Below, one piece after another: positions 37,199-46,910 of a stretch of 64,000 bases of DNA (its first letter is position 1; each line of letters opens with the position of its first letter). The DNA comes from Janthinobacterium sp. TB1-E2 (GTDB taxonomy: Bacteria > Pseudomonadota > Gammaproteobacteria > Burkholderiales > Burkholderiaceae_D), in the NCBI RefSeq assembly GCF_036885605.1, contig NZ_CP142523.1, forward strand, positions 3,596,001-3,660,000. Direction: 5' to 3'. The notes under the pieces were generated by a model. The model did no database searches, had not been told where the DNA came from, and saw nothing but the letters and a program-made list of their open reading frames with translations. Both the position numbers and the translations under genes were made by a program.

Positions 37199-37220
37199 GA
37201 AACTTCTTAATCTGGTGAAA

Positions 37221-38207
37221 TTAGCGCTGGTATTGATTCACGGCGCGGTTATGGTCGGGCAAGTTGGCCGAGAACTGGCTGGTGCCGTCGCCGCGAGCGA
37301 CGAAATACAGCGCTTGCGTGCGGGCCGGCGCCAGCGCCGCCGTCAGCGATTGCGCGCCAGCCAGGGCGATCGGCGTGGGCGGCAAGCCGCCGCGCGTGTA
37401 GGTATTGTACGGGGTGTCCGCTTCCAGGTCGCGTTTGCGGATCTTGCCCTGGTAATTGTCGCCCATGCCATAGATCACGGTCGGGTCCGTCTGCAGCAGC
37501 ATGCCCGTCTTCAGGCGGTTGACGAACACGCCAGCGATCATGGCGCGCTCGGACTTTTGCCCCGTTTCCTTTTCCACGATGGAAGCCATGATCAGCGCTT
37601 CGTACGGGTTTTTATATGGCAAGGCCGGATCGCGCTTGTCCCACGCTTCGGACAGGCGGCCGATCATGGCCGTGTGCGCTTGCCTGAAAATCTGCATTTC
37701 GCTGGCGCCCTTGGCGAACAGATACGTGTCCGGGAAGAACAGGCCTTCCGGCAGCACATATTCGGGGCTGATCTTCGCCATCAGTTCCTTGTCGGACAGG
37801 CCCACGGTATCGTGCTTGAGTCCCGGGTGATTCGCCATGGCCAGGCGCATCTGTTTGAACGTCCAGCCTTCGATGATGGTCAGCGACTCTTGCGCGAACT
37901 CGCCGCGCGCCAGCTGCGTGATCAGACGCTGCGGCGTCGTGCCCGGTTTCAACTCGTAGGAACCGGCCTTGATCTTCGAGGTCTTGCCTTCGATGCGCGC
38001 CAGCATGTTGAACAGGATGGGCACGATGGGCACGCCCGCGTCCGCGATCTGCTGGCCGGCCGCATGCGCGCCGCTGCCCGGGCTGATCGTAAACGGGATC
38101 GCTTCGCCGTCCGTGGTGATGGGCTGCTGCGCCCAGTACACAAAAGTACCGCCCACGCCGATGGCGGCGATGACTGAACTGACTACAAGTTTTTTAAAGA
38201 AAGCCAT
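37221..38207 (-). CDS. mltG: Endolytic murein transglycosylase
   Basis: Membrane-anchored lytic transglycosylase that cleaves nascent glycan strands and so sets their length. 328 residues: N-terminal anchor helix (about 5-25), a LysM-like region, then the YceG catalytic domain with Glu in ASIVEKETG and [17 protein letters not shown], ending [15 protein letters not shown] as in relatives. I chose ATG 38207 (MAFFKKLVV) since it puts the anchor at the N-terminus; an upstream ATG 20 codons earlier is possible. It diverges from ygfZ. Confidence 0.93.
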   Translation of the reverse strand: MAFFKKLVVSSVIAAIGVGGTFVYWAQQPITTDGEAIPFTISPGSGAHAAGQQIADAGVPIVPILFNMLARIEGKTSKIKAGSYELKPGTTPQRLITQLARGEFAQESLTIIEGWTFKQMRLAMANHPGLKHDTVGLSDKELMAKISPEYVLPEGLFFPDTYLFAKGASEMQIFRQAHTAMIGRLSEAWDKRDPALPYKNPYEALIMASIVEKETGQKSERAMIAGVFVNRLKTGMLLQTDPTVIYGMGDNYQGKIRKRDLEADTPYNTYTRGGLPPTPIALAGAQSLTAALAPARTQALYFVARGDGTSQFSANLPDHNRAVNQYQR

Positions 38208-38383
38208 TGTTCCGATTCTTGTGATGCGCCCGCTGGCGGGCAGCGCGCGCTTGTTATGATCGTTCATTTGTGAAGCAAGTGCGCGCAAAGCGGCGTCAAC
38301 ACTGGCAATCTTGCCGCTGCCGACGCAATTTGCGCGACATCACTATAATGAACCCGTAATGATAATGCTTAATCGCTGATCTA

Positions 38384-39490
38384 ATGGAAATTATGAATAA
38401 CTGGAATCAATTTTTAACCGCTCAAGGCGCCCGCCCCGTTGCCGCCGATGGCGCGCCTGACGGCACCGCAAACTCCCCTGTCGCCGATTTCGGCCAGTCC
38501 CTGACAGTGCCCCAGCTGCAAGAAGGTTTTGTCGCGGCCATCACGGACCAGGGCTTGATCGGCTTGAACGGCGACGATGCAGCCAGTTTCCTGCACGGCC
38601 AGCTGACCAACGACGTGGAACACCTGAACCAGGAGCAAGTGCGCCTGGCCGGCTACTGCACGCCGAAAGGCCGCTTGCTGGCCAGTTTCCTGATGTGGCG
38701 CAACGCCACCACCATTTATCTGCAATTGCCGCGCGCCATACAGCCGGCCATTCAGAAGCGGCTGCAGATGTTCGTGCTGCGCGCCAAGGCCAAGCTGCAC
38801 GATGCGTCCTTTGATGAAACGAACCAGATCGTCCTGGGCCTCGGCGGCCAAAGGGCCAGCGCGGCCCTGTCCGCCTGGTTCCCGGCGCTGCCCGCCACGC
38901 CGTTCAGCAAGGTCGAGCATGCGCTGGGCACCCTGCTGCGCGTGGCCGATGCGTTCGGCAGCGCCCGCTATGAATGGCTGACGTCCGCCGCCACGGCGCA
39001 GGACGTGTGGCAGCAGCTGGCCGAAACTCTCGCCAAGGGCGGCAATGACGCCTGGCAATTGTCCGAGATCCATGCGGGCATCCCGCAGATCACGGCCGCC
39101 ACGCAAGAGCAGTTCGTGCCGCAGATGGTCAACTTCGAGCTGCTGGGCGGCGTCAATTTCAAGAAAGGCTGCTATCCGGGCCAGGAAATCGTCGCGCGCA
39201 GCCAGTATCTGGGCAAGCTCAAACGCCGCACCACCCTCGTCAGCATCGCCGATCCCTCGGTAGTGGCCGGCGGCGAACTGTTCGCCGTCAGCGACCCCGA
39301 GCAACCGTGCGGCATGGTCGTCAACGCCGCGCCGAACGGCGTGGGCGGCATCGACGCCCTCGTTGAAATGAAGCTGGGGGCGATCGAAGAAGGTTCAAGC
39401 GCCGCCGGCGCCGTGCGCTACGGCTCGGCCCAGGGCGCTGCCGTGCAATTCCTGCCCATGCCTTACGTGCTCGACGCACTCGACTTGTGA
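38384..39490 (+). CDS. ygfZ: Folate-binding Fe-S cluster repair protein YgfZ
   Basis: GcvT-like folate-binding protein that supports a subset of Fe-S enzymes. 368 residues (365 if the ATG at 38393 is used). The hallmark KGCYPGQEIVARSQYLG is at about 262-279, with LNGDDAASFLHGQLTNDV in the N-terminal part, as in the family. It is divergent from mltG and followed after 7 bases by the DUF4936 gene, probably one transcript. Confidence 0.92.
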   Translation: MEIMNNWNQFLTAQGARPVAADGAPDGTANSPVADFGQSLTVPQLQEGFVAAITDQGLIGLNGDDAASFLHGQLTNDVEHLNQEQVRLAGYCTPKGRLLASFLMWRNATTIYLQLPRAIQPAIQKRLQMFVLRAKAKLHDASFDETNQIVLGLGGQRASAALSAWFPALPATPFSKVEHALGTLLRVADAFGSARYEWLTSAATAQDVWQQLAETLAKGGNDAWQLSEIHAGIPQITAATQEQFVPQMVNFELLGGVNFKKGCYPGQEIVARSQYLGKLKRRTTLVSIADPSVVAGGELFAVSDPEQPCGMVVNAAPNGVGGIDALVEMKLGAIEEGSSAAGAVRYGSAQGAAVQFLPMPYVLDALDL

Positions 39491-39497
39491 GAATGCC

Positions 39498-39788
39498 ATG
39501 AAAGATCTGTACGTTTACTATCAGGTAAAAGAAGAGCATGCCCAGGCGCTGGAAGCCCGGGTCCGCGCCATGCAGGCGAAACTGGCGGCCGCGTCCGGCG
39601 TGGCGCCGCAACTGAAGCGCCGTCCGGAAGCCAAGGATGGCTTGCAGACGTGGATGGAGATCTACCCTGTCGTCGGTGAAGGTTTTACGGAGCTGCTGGC
39701 CGGCGCATCCGACGAAGCGGGCTTGCTGTCGTTGACGGCTGGCGCGCGCCATACGGAAGTGTTCATGGATTTGCCTCCATGTGCCTGA
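39498..39788 (+). CDS. DUF4936 family protein
   Basis: 96-residue protein of unknown function found almost always next to ygfZ in betaproteobacteria. It begins MKDLYVYYQVKEEHAQALEA and has RPEAKDGLQTWMEIYP and HTEVFMDLP toward the end, giving a ferredoxin-like alpha-beta appearance. It overlaps the following NRDE gene by ten bases, which supports a common mRNA. Confidence 0.8.
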   Translation: MKDLYVYYQVKEEHAQALEARVRAMQAKLAAASGVAPQLKRRPEAKDGLQTWMEIYPVVGEGFTELLAGASDEAGLLSLTAGARHTEVFMDLPPCA

Positions 39789-40516
39789 TCGTTTTTGCCT
39801 GGAAAGTCAATCCGCACATCCCGCTGATTGCCGCCGCCAACCGCGACGAATTCTATGAACGCGCCAGCGCCCCCGCCGGCGCCTGGCCCGAACACCCGCA
39901 AGTGTATGCGGGCCGCGACCTGCAGGCGGGCGGCAGCTGGATGGGCATCACCCAGGCCGGCGGCGGCAGCTCGCGTTTTGCAGCCATCACGAATATCCGC
40001 AGCCCGCAAGACCGCAACCCGGACGCCCCCTCGCGCGGTGCCCTCGTGGCCGACTATTTGGCCGGCAATATGTCGCCGCAAGACTACATCGCGCAAATCC
40101 GCCCCGGCAGCGGTGCCTACAACGGTTTCAATCTGGTGCTCGGTGACGCCGATACCCTGATCTGGTTTTCCAACCGCGGCGATGGCGATGCGCGCAATGG
40201 CCAGCCATTGGAACCGGGCATCTACGGCCTGTCGAACGCCCTGCTCGACGCGCCGTGGCCGAAGGTCCTGAAGACCAAGGCCCAGTTCGCCAGCCTGCTG
40301 TGCCAGGGCGCGCCCGATGAAGCGTATTTCGACATGCTGGCCGACACCACGCGCGCGCCCGACTTCCGCTTGCCGGACACGGGCGTGCCGCTCGACCTCG
40401 AGCGCGTGCTGTCCGCTGTCTGCATCGAAACGCCGGGCTACGGCACGCGCACGTCCACCGTCGTGAAACTGTTCCCGGACTCTCCCGGCGAACTGCATGA
40501 GCTGGTGATTCAATAA
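39779..40516 (+). CDS. NRDE family protein (TANGO2 homologue)
   Basis: 245 residues of the NRDE/TANGO2 family. The name-giving motif is in IAAANRDEFYERAS near residue 20, Cys 2 follows the start (MCLIVFAW), and GGSWMGI, FAAITNIR and YGLSNALLD are conserved. The eukaryotic homologue has been linked to heme or lipid handling; the bacterial role is open. It ends the ygfZ operon and is followed by a dispersed palindromic element. Confidence 0.88.
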   Translation: MCLIVFAWKVNPHIPLIAAANRDEFYERASAPAGAWPEHPQVYAGRDLQAGGSWMGITQAGGGSSRFAAITNIRSPQDRNPDAPSRGALVADYLAGNMSPQDYIAQIRPGSGAYNGFNLVLGDADTLIWFSNRGDGDARNGQPLEPGIYGLSNALLDAPWPKVLKTKAQFASLLCQGAPDEAYFDMLADTTRAPDFRLPDTGVPLDLERVLSAVCIETPGYGTRTSTVVKLFPDSPGELHELVIQ

Positions 40517-40541
40517 CGCCACCTTGCCATCTTTATGAGGC

Positions 40542-40663
40542 GTAGGTCGGGGTAGGTCGGGTTAGCGCGCAAGCGCGTAACCCGACACCACCACCACACT
40601 CAACCGGCATCACGGTCCCCAACGTCGGATTACGCGCCCCTGCGGCGCGCCAATCCGACCTAC
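40542..40663. repeat. Dispersed GTAGGTCGG palindromic element (doubled head)
   Basis: Opens with GTAGGTCGG duplicated directly (40542 and 40552), runs through GTTAGCGCGC / GCGCGTAAC and GTCGGATTACGCGCC / GGCGCGCCAATCCGAC, and closes with CCTAC. It lies after the NRDE gene and occupies much of the 309-base gap to the LacI gene. Confidence 0.8.
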
Positions 40664-40713
40664 GCTCGCGTCCCGACTCGCATCAAAAAACCTCTATCCA
40701 TCCGCACGCACAA

Positions 40714-40754
40714 AAAAGAAAGCGCTTGCGCAAGCGCTTTCTTTTGTTTACGAT
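40714..40754 (+). promoter_or_regulatory. Palindromic operator overlapping a promoter of the lacI-type gene
   Basis: Bases 40714-40745 form a perfect 32-base palindrome with core AAGCGCTTGCGCAAGCGCTT flanked by A and T tracts. It overlaps a good promoter: TTGCGC at 40726-40731, 17-base spacer, TACGAT at 40749-40754. AAGCGCTT resembles half-sites used by LacI-family repressors, and a LacI-type gene begins 72 bases after. Autorepression of the whole sugar operon is inferred. With T's on its right it could also end transcripts from the NRDE operon. Confidence 0.6.
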
Positions 40755-40825
40755 AGATTCAAACGCGGCGACACAGCCGTACTCAATCGCAGCACACAAT
40801 AATAATAAAACCATCAGGAGACACC

Positions 40826-41833
40826 ATGGCCACCATGGAAGATGTAGCGCGGGCGGCGGACGTATCGCTGTCGACCGTCTCGCACGTACTCAACGGCACC
40901 CGCAAGGTCAGCCCGAAAACCGTCGCCGCCGTCAACGCGGCCATGCAGCAGATCGGCTATGTGCCGAACATGCTGGCGCGCGCCCTCGCCGGCTCCTCGT
41001 CGGGCACCATCGGCGTGGCCATTTCCGCCTTCACCAATCATTACTTCAGCGAAACCGTGCGCGCCATCGAGGCCGCCTGCACGCGCCACGGTCTGATGAT
41101 GCTGTTTTCCGATACGCATGACGATCCCGAGCAGGAACTCAAAGTGGTGCAGAACTTGCACCAGCGCCGGGTCGACGGCATCGTGCTGGCGCCATCGGGC
41201 GACACGCACCACCGCACGCTCGACTATTTGACCAGCAACAAGATCGCTTCCGTGCTGGTCGACCGCATGTCGGCGCAACCGTTCGACCAGGTGGGCGTGG
41301 AAAACATCGAGGCGACGGCCGAACTGGTCAGCCACCTGATCACCGTCCACGGCCACCGCCGCATCGGGTTCATCGCGGGCGCGCCCGGCCTGTCCACGAC
41401 GGACGAGCGTATCGATGGCTACCGCCTGGCCTTGCAGCGCGCCAATATCGTTTTCGATCCAGAGCTGCTGCGCTCGGGCGACTCCAACCTCGAGCGCAGC
41501 GGCGCGGCCACGCGCGAATTGCTGGCCCTGCCCGCCGGACAGCGTCCCACGGCCATCGTTGCCGGCAATAACCTGATGACCATCGGCACCATGCACGCCT
41601 TGCGCGACGCGCACATTGCGGTACCGCAAGACGTGTCCCTGGCAGGCTTCGATGATTTCGACTGGGCCGATTACTTCAGCCCCCGTCTAACCGTGATGGC
41701 GCAGCCGCTCGAAGAGCTGGGCGCCATGGCCGTCGACCTGTTGATCGACCGTATCGCCAATCCGGGCCGCGCCCGGCACGTGCAGCGCTTGTCGCCGACC
41801 CTGCGCGTGCGCAATTCCTGCGGCTGCCCCTGA
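40826..41833 (+). CDS. LacI family transcriptional regulator of the sugar operon
   Basis: 335-residue repressor. The N-terminal helix-turn-helix is TMEDVARAADVSLSTVSHVL with hinge sequence NMLARALAG, followed by a periplasmic-binding-protein-like sugar domain (GTIGVAISAFTNHYFSETV, RRVDGIVLAP, GHRRIGFIAG, FDDFDWADYFSP). The start ATG follows AGGAGACACC. It is first in a gene series running to 47921 with gaps under 85 bases. Its likely target is the palindrome at 40714. The inducer should be a pentose or pentose derivative, given the operon. Confidence 0.92.
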   Translation: MATMEDVARAADVSLSTVSHVLNGTRKVSPKTVAAVNAAMQQIGYVPNMLARALAGSSSGTIGVAISAFTNHYFSETVRAIEAACTRHGLMMLFSDTHDDPEQELKVVQNLHQRRVDGIVLAPSGDTHHRTLDYLTSNKIASVLVDRMSAQPFDQVGVENIEATAELVSHLITVHGHRRIGFIAGAPGLSTTDERIDGYRLALQRANIVFDPELLRSGDSNLERSGAATRELLALPAGQRPTAIVAGNNLMTIGTMHALRDAHIAVPQDVSLAGFDDFDWADYFSPRLTVMAQPLEELGAMAVDLLIDRIANPGRARHVQRLSPTLRVRNSCGCP

Positions 41834-41852
41834 CCTTTTACAGCAGACCAAT

Positions 41853-43349
41853 ATGCATCCAGCGATTTCCCTCGGTATCGATCTCGGTACTTCCGAACTG
41901 AAAACCGTGCTGATGGACAGCATGGGCACGGTATGCGGCCAGGCTTCCGTGCGCATCGATACCAGCCGCCCGCAGCCGGGCTGGTCCGAACAAGCGCCGC
42001 AGGACTGGTGGGCCGCCTGCGTCAACGCGCTGGGCCAGCTGCGCGCCGGCTGGCCGCAGGAATATGCGCAGATCGCCTGCATCGGCCTGTCGGGCCAGAT
42101 GCATGGCGCCGTACTGCTCGACAGCAACGACAACGTGATCCGTCCCGCCATCCTGTGGAACGATGCGCGCGCCGAAGCCGAAGCGGCCAGTCTGGCGCGC
42201 GACTATCCCGCCTATGCGGACGTGACGGGCAGCCTGCCCATGGCAGGCCTGACGGCACCGAAACTGCTGTGGCTGCAAACGCACGAGCCTGACGCTTTCA
42301 ATGCCATCGCCTGCCTGCTGTCGCCCAAGGATTATCTGCGCCTGCAGTTGACGGGCAACAAGGTCACCGACATGTCCGACGCGGCCGGTACCCTGTGGCT
42401 GGACGAGGCCAAGCGCGCCTGGTTTGCCCCCATGCTGGCCGCCTGCGGCCTGGCGCCGGAACAGATGCCGGCCTTGGCCGAAGGCGATGCGGCCACGGGC
42501 ACGGTGCTGGCCGCCGTGACAGACAAGCTGGGCTTGCCTTCGGACGTGGTGGTGGCAGCCGGCGGCGGTGACAATCCTGTCTCGGCCGTGGGCATTGGCG
42601 CCGTCAATGGCGGCGACAGTTTTATATCACTGGGCACCAGCGCCGCCATCGTTTCCGTCACCGAAGCGCCTTTGGGCAACCCGGCCGGCGGCGTGCACAG
42701 CTTTTGCCACGCCCTGCCCGGCCGCTGGTATGCGATGGGCGCGATCCTGTCGGGCGCCAGCTGCCTGCGCTGGGCGACCGGCGTGCTGGGCCAGCCCGAC
42801 GAGGCAGCCCTGCTGGCCCTCGTGGAAAGCGCCCTGCCGCTGGACAGCGCCATCGCGCCGTCCGCGCCCCTGTTCCTGCCCTACCTGTCGGGCGAGCGCA
42901 CGCCGCACAACGACCCGCAAGTGCGCGGCGCTTTCCTGCAGCTGGGCCACGACAGCACGCCGGCGCAGCTCGGCTATGCCGTGCTCGAAGGCGTGGCCTT
43001 TGCCTTGCGCGACGCCATGGCGGCCGTCACGTCGACGGGCGCCGTCGTTCCCCACTGCATGCTGGTGGGCGGCGGCGCGCGCAGCCAGTACTGGGCGCAG
43101 TTGCTGGCCAATGTGCTGGGCCGCGAGATGCGCACACTGCACAACAGCGAACTGTCGGCCAGCCTGGGCGCGGCCAAGCTGGGCTTTGCCGCCATCGGCC
43201 AGCGCCAGTTGCTGGCCACCAGCTTGCCCATCAAAAACACTTTCCTGCCCGATGCCGCGCATAGCGCAGCCTTGAGCATCCGCTACGCTCGCTACCGTAG
43301 CCTGTTTCCCGCCGTGCAAGCCTTGCACCAACTCAGTGATAAGGAATAG
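41853..43349 (+). CDS. xylB: Xylulokinase
   Basis: FGGY-family kinase that phosphorylates D-xylulose at the 5-position. 498 residues; N-terminal [18 protein letters not shown] phosphate loop, [14 protein letters not shown] and AILWNDAR as in Xyl[14 protein letters not shown] and [13 protein letters not shown] in the C-terminal lobe. The Met-His pair of QMHGAV is diagnostic for xylulokinase within the family. It starts 19 bases after lacI and is directly followed by transaldolase. No xylose isomerase or pentitol dehydrogenase gene is in the window. Confidence 0.92.
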   Translation: MHPAISLGIDLGTSELKTVLMDSMGTVCGQASVRIDTSRPQPGWSEQAPQDWWAACVNALGQLRAGWPQEYAQIACIGLSGQMHGAVLLDSNDNVIRPAILWNDARAEAEAASLARDYPAYADVTGSLPMAGLTAPKLLWLQTHEPDAFNAIACLLSPKDYLRLQLTGNKVTDMSDAAGTLWLDEAKRAWFAPMLAACGLAPEQMPALAEGDAATGTVLAAVTDKLGLPSDVVVAAGGGDNPVSAVGIGAVNGGDSFISLGTSAAIVSVTEAPLGNPAGGVHSFCHALPGRWYAMGAILSGASCLRWATGVLGQPDEAALLALVESALPLDSAIAPSAPLFLPYLSGERTPHNDPQVRGAFLQLGHDSTPAQLGYAVLEGVAFALRDAMAAVTSTGAVVPHCMLVGGGARSQYWAQLLANVLGREMRTLHNSELSASLGAAKLGFAAIGQRQLLATSLPIKNTFLPDAAHSAALSIRYARYRSLFPAVQALHQLSDKE

Positions 43350-43351
43350 TA

Positions 43352-44302
43352 ATGAATCAGCTGCAACAACTAAAACAGTACAGCACCGTCGTCGCCGACA
43401 CGGGCGACTTCCTGCAACTGGCGCGCTTCGCGCCGCAGGACGCGACCACCAACCCGTCGCTGATTTTAAAAGCCGTGCTGCAGCCCGATTACGCGCCTTT
43501 GCTGGAAAGCACGGTCGCTGCGCACAAGCATGCATCGCTGGACGATATCGTCGACCAGGTGCTGGTGCGCTTCGGCCTGGAAATCCTGAAAGTGGTGCCG
43601 GGCCGCGTGTCGACGGAAGTCGATGCCCGTTTGAGCTTTGACCGCGACGCCACCGTGGCCCGCGGGCGCCGCCTGATCGCCCTGTATGAAGCGGCTGGCA
43701 TCAGCCGCGAGCGCGTGCTGATCAAGGTCGCCGCCACCTGGGAAGGCATCCAGGCGGCGCGCGAGCTGGAAAAAGACGGCATCTTTTGCAACCTGACCCT
43801 GCTGTTCGCGTTTTGCCAGGCCGTCGCCTGCGCCGACGCGAAAGTGCGCCTGATTTCGCCATTCGTGGGCCGCATCTACGACTGGCACAAGAAATCGATG
43901 GGCGCGGCATGGGACGAAGTGGCGCGCAGCCTGTCCAACGATCCGGGTGTACAGTCGGTCACGCGCATCTTCAATTACTACAAACAACATGGCATCGCCA
44001 CACAAGTGATGGGCGCCAGCTTCCGCAACGTGGGGCAGATCACGGCCCTGTCCGGCTGCGACTTGCTGACCATCAGCCCGGACTTGCTGGCGAAACTCGA
44101 AGCATCCGACGTGCCATTCGAGCGCGCCCTGGGCGCCGACCTGGGCGCGGCGCAGCCGGCCGTCACGTATGACGAGGCGTCTTTCCGCTACGCCTTGAAC
44201 GACGACGCGATGGCGACCGAAAAGCTGGCTGAAGGCATCCGCGGCTTTGCCGTCGACGCGGGCAAGCTGGACGCCATGATCGAGAAATTACGCAATCAAT
44301 AA
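43352..44302 (+). CDS. tal: Transaldolase
   Basis: Pentose phosphate enzyme moving a three-carbon unit from sedoheptulose 7-phosphate to glyceraldehyde 3-phosphate. 316 residues; [12 protein letters not shown] near 30-41 and the Schiff-base lysine at 125 in [15 protein letters not shown]. Length and motifs match the TalB group. The start lies 2 bases after the xylulokinase stop, so the two enzymes are tightly coupled: ketopentose phosphorylation and entry into central metabolism. Confidence 0.94.
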   Translation: MNQLQQLKQYSTVVADTGDFLQLARFAPQDATTNPSLILKAVLQPDYAPLLESTVAAHKHASLDDIVDQVLVRFGLEILKVVPGRVSTEVDARLSFDRDATVARGRRLIALYEAAGISRERVLIKVAATWEGIQAARELEKDGIFCNLTLLFAFCQAVACADAKVRLISPFVGRIYDWHKKSMGAAWDEVARSLSNDPGVQSVTRIFNYYKQHGIATQVMGASFRNVGQITALSGCDLLTISPDLLAKLEASDVPFERALGADLGAAQPAVTYDEASFRYALNDDAMATEKLAEGIRGFAVDAGKLDAMIEKLRNQ

Positions 44303-44355
44303 GTTTCACCCGTAGCACCGTTTGTTTTTCACAATAAAAACCCTTGGAGATCCTC

Positions 44356-45291
44356 ATGAAAAAAGTCATTACCGCCTCCCTGCTGTTGTCCGCCGCCTGT
44401 GGCGCTTTCGCCGCTGACAAACCGCTGAAATCCATCGGCGTGAGCGTGGGCGACCTGGCCAACCCGTTTTTTGTCGCCATCGGCCGCGGCGCGGAAGAAA
44501 GCGCGAAAAAACTGGGCGGCCCTGGCGTGAAAGTCACCACGGTGTCCAGCAAGTATGACCTGAACACCCAGGTGGACCAGATTGAAAACTTTATTGCCAA
44601 CAAGACCGACATCATCATCCTGAACGCCGTCGATTCCAAGGGCATCGCCCCAGCCATCAAGAAAGCGCGCAATGCGGGCGTGGTCGTGATCGCCGTCGAC
44701 GTGGGTGCCGTGGGCGCGTCGGCCACCGTGATGTCCGACAACACCATGGCTGGCGACGTGTCGTGCGCCTACCTGGCCAAGCAGATCGGCGGCAAGGGCA
44801 ATGTCGTGATCCTGAACGGCCCGCCGGTCACGTCCGTGATCGACCGCGTCAACGGCTGCAAGAAAACCCTGGCCGCGTTCAAGGATATCAAGATCCTGTC
44901 CGACAACCAGAACGCGGGCGGCAGCCGCGACGGCGGCATGACCGTGATGTCGAACCTGCTGACGGCCTATCCGAAGATCGACGGCGTGTTCGCCATCAAC
45001 GATCCTACCGGTATCGGCGCCGAACTGGCGATCAAGCAAGCGAAGCGCACGGACGTCAAACTGATCACGGCCGTCGATGGCGCGCCCGATGGCCAGAACG
45101 CCCTGAAAAACAAGGCTGGTCTGTTTGCCGCCACCTCGGCGCAAAACCCGTACCGCATGGCCACCGACGCCGTGCAAATGGGCTACGACATCATGAATGG
45201 CCGCACGCCAAAACAAACGATGGTGCTGTTGCCGACCCCGGCCATCACCAAGGAAAACGTCGCCACCTACACGGGCTGGGTAAAGAACTGA
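44356..45291 (+). CDS. Sugar ABC transporter substrate-binding protein
   Basis: Periplasmic binding protein of the RbsB/XylF-like cluster, 311 residues. Signal peptide MKKVITASLLLSAACGAFAA, then SIGVSVGDLANPFFVAIGRGAEESA, IIILNAVDSKGIAPAI, and VFAINDPTGIGAELAI typical of pentose/hexose binders. Ligand not determinable by eye. GGAGATCCTC precedes the ATG at 44356. A strong hairpin lies between it and the ATPase gene. Confidence 0.9.
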   Translation: MKKVITASLLLSAACGAFAADKPLKSIGVSVGDLANPFFVAIGRGAEESAKKLGGPGVKVTTVSSKYDLNTQVDQIENFIANKTDIIILNAVDSKGIAPAIKKARNAGVVVIAVDVGAVGASATVMSDNTMAGDVSCAYLAKQIGGKGNVVILNGPPVTSVIDRVNGCKKTLAAFKDIKILSDNQNAGGSRDGGMTVMSNLLTAYPKIDGVFAINDPTGIGAELAIKQAKRTDVKLITAVDGAPDGQNALKNKAGLFAATSAQNPYRMATDAVQMGYDIMNGRTPKQTMVLLPTPAITKENVATYTGWVKN

Positions 45292-45312
45292 TCTGCCTGA
45301 CCTGAACCACGT

Positions 45313-45348
45313 GTTGCCCGCCCCGGCCCCGGGCCAAGGGCGGGCAAC
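45313..45348 (+). other. Intercistronic stem-loop between binding-protein and ATPase genes
   Basis: Eleven-base stem GTTGCCCGCCC / GGGCGGGCAAC, with a further GGCC/GGCC pairing inside the loop. No T-tract follows, so it is not a normal terminator. Such hairpins after binding-protein genes (as in mal and his transport operons) protect the upstream mRNA and raise its yield relative to the transporter genes. Confidence 0.65.
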
Positions 45349-45374
45349 AGTTTCAAAAGCAAGGAAGGACAGTC

Positions 45375-46874
45375 ATGAGCGACAATATTATTTTTGAAAT
45401 GCGCGGCATCGAGAAGCGCTTTGGCGCCACGCGCGCGCTGCGCGGCGTGCACCTGACGGTGCGCAGCGGCGAAATCCATGCCGTGATGGGCGAAAATGGC
45501 GCCGGCAAGAGCACCCTGATGAAAATCCTCTCGGGCGTGTACACGCCGGACGCTGGCGAGATCATTCTCGACGGCAAGCCGATCCGCATCCGCAACCCGG
45601 GCGAGGCACGCGCGCTCGGCATCAACCTGATCTACCAGGAACTGAGCGTGGCCAAGAACATGACGGTGGCGCAGAACGTCTTCATGGGCAGCGAGCCGAA
45701 AGGACCGTTCTGGACCGTCAAGGGCGGCGAAATGCGCGCGCGCACGAACGCCATCCTGGCCGACCTCGGTTCCCGCTTCGACGCCGACACCATGGTCTCG
45801 ACGCTGTCGATCGCCGAGCAGCAGCAGGTGGAAATCGCCCGCGCCCTCGTGCACAAAAGCCGCATCCTGATCATGGACGAGCCCACTGCCGCCCTGTCCG
45901 ACCGGGAAACAGAACAATTATTCCGCATCATCGAAGAGCAGCGCGACAAGGGCCTGGCCGTGCTGTACATCAGCCACCGCATGGCCGAGGTGGAGCGCCT
46001 GGCGCGCCGCATCACGGTGCTGCGCGACGGCGCCTATGTGGGCGAGCTGGGCAAGGATGAACTCGATCAAAAGAAAGTCGTGCAAATGATGGTGGGCCGC
46101 CCCGCCGACGACTTTTATTCGCACCAGCGGCGCACCACGCGCGGCGCCGAACGCTTGCGCGTGGAAAACGTGGGCGGTGGCAAGGTCAAGCCTGCCTCGT
46201 TCACCCTGCATGCGGGCGAAGTGACGGGTCTTGCCGGCCTCGTCGGCGCGGGCCGCACGGAACTGGCGCGCCTGATCTTTGGCGCGGACAAGAAGCAAAC
46301 GGGGCAAGTGTGGCTCGACGGCCAGGAAGTGCACATCCACCGGCCGCTGGCAGCCATCCGCCACGGCATCGGCTACCTGCCCGAAGACCGCAAGAGCCTG
46401 GGCCTGTTCATGCAATTGTCGGCCATGGAAAACATGTCGATGAATATCCTGTCCAAGCATGCGACGGCGGGCGTCGTCAACCGTGGCGCCCTGACTCAGC
46501 TCACGCGCGAGGCGATTGCCAACCTCAACGTGAAAGTGTCGGGACCGGACGGCATCGTCGGCGGCCTGTCCGGCGGCAACCAGCAGAAAGTCTTGCTGGC
46601 GCGCTGGCTGGCCATCGCGCCGAAAGTGCTGATCCTCGACGAACCGACGCGCGGCGTGGACGTGGGCGCGAAGAGCGAAATCTACAAGATCATCCACCAG
46701 CTGGCGGACGCGGGCACGGCCGTGCTGTGCATTTCCAGCGAACTGGCCGAGCTGGTCGGCATTTGCGACCGCGTGATGGTGATGTGCGAAGGACGCATGA
46801 CGGGCGAAGTCACGGGCGACGATATCACGCAGGAAAAAATCCTTGCCTACGCTACCCATCTGGAAGCGGCATAA
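45375..46874 (+). CDS. Sugar ABC transporter ATP-binding protein (two nucleotide domains)
   Basis: RbsA/XylG-type ATPase of 499 residues with duplicated domains. Domain 1: GENGAGKSTLMKIL, LSIAEQQQVEIARAL, LIMDEPTAALS. Domain 2: degenerate P-loop GLVGAGRTELARLIFGA, GLSGGNQQKVLLARWL, LILDEPTRGVDVG. The degenerate second Walker A is usual for this family. AGGAAGGACAGTC precedes the start. Works with the permease that follows. Confidence 0.94.
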   Translation: MSDNIIFEMRGIEKRFGATRALRGVHLTVRSGEIHAVMGENGAGKSTLMKILSGVYTPDAGEIILDGKPIRIRNPGEARALGINLIYQELSVAKNMTVAQNVFMGSEPKGPFWTVKGGEMRARTNAILADLGSRFDADTMVSTLSIAEQQQVEIARALVHKSRILIMDEPTAALSDRETEQLFRIIEEQRDKGLAVLYISHRMAEVERLARRITVLRDGAYVGELGKDELDQKKVVQMMVGRPADDFYSHQRRTTRGAERLRVENVGGGKVKPASFTLHAGEVTGLAGLVGAGRTELARLIFGADKKQTGQVWLDGQEVHIHRPLAAIRHGIGYLPEDRKSLGLFMQLSAMENMSMNILSKHATAGVVNRGALTQLTREAIANLNVKVSGPDGIVGGLSGGNQQKVLLARWLAIAPKVLILDEPTRGVDVGAKSEIYKIIHQLADAGTAVLCISSELAELVGICDRVMVMCEGRMTGEVTGDDITQEKILAYATHLEAA

Positions 46875-46910
46875 AAATACGCATTAGCATAATTATTCAG
46901 GAGAAAGACC

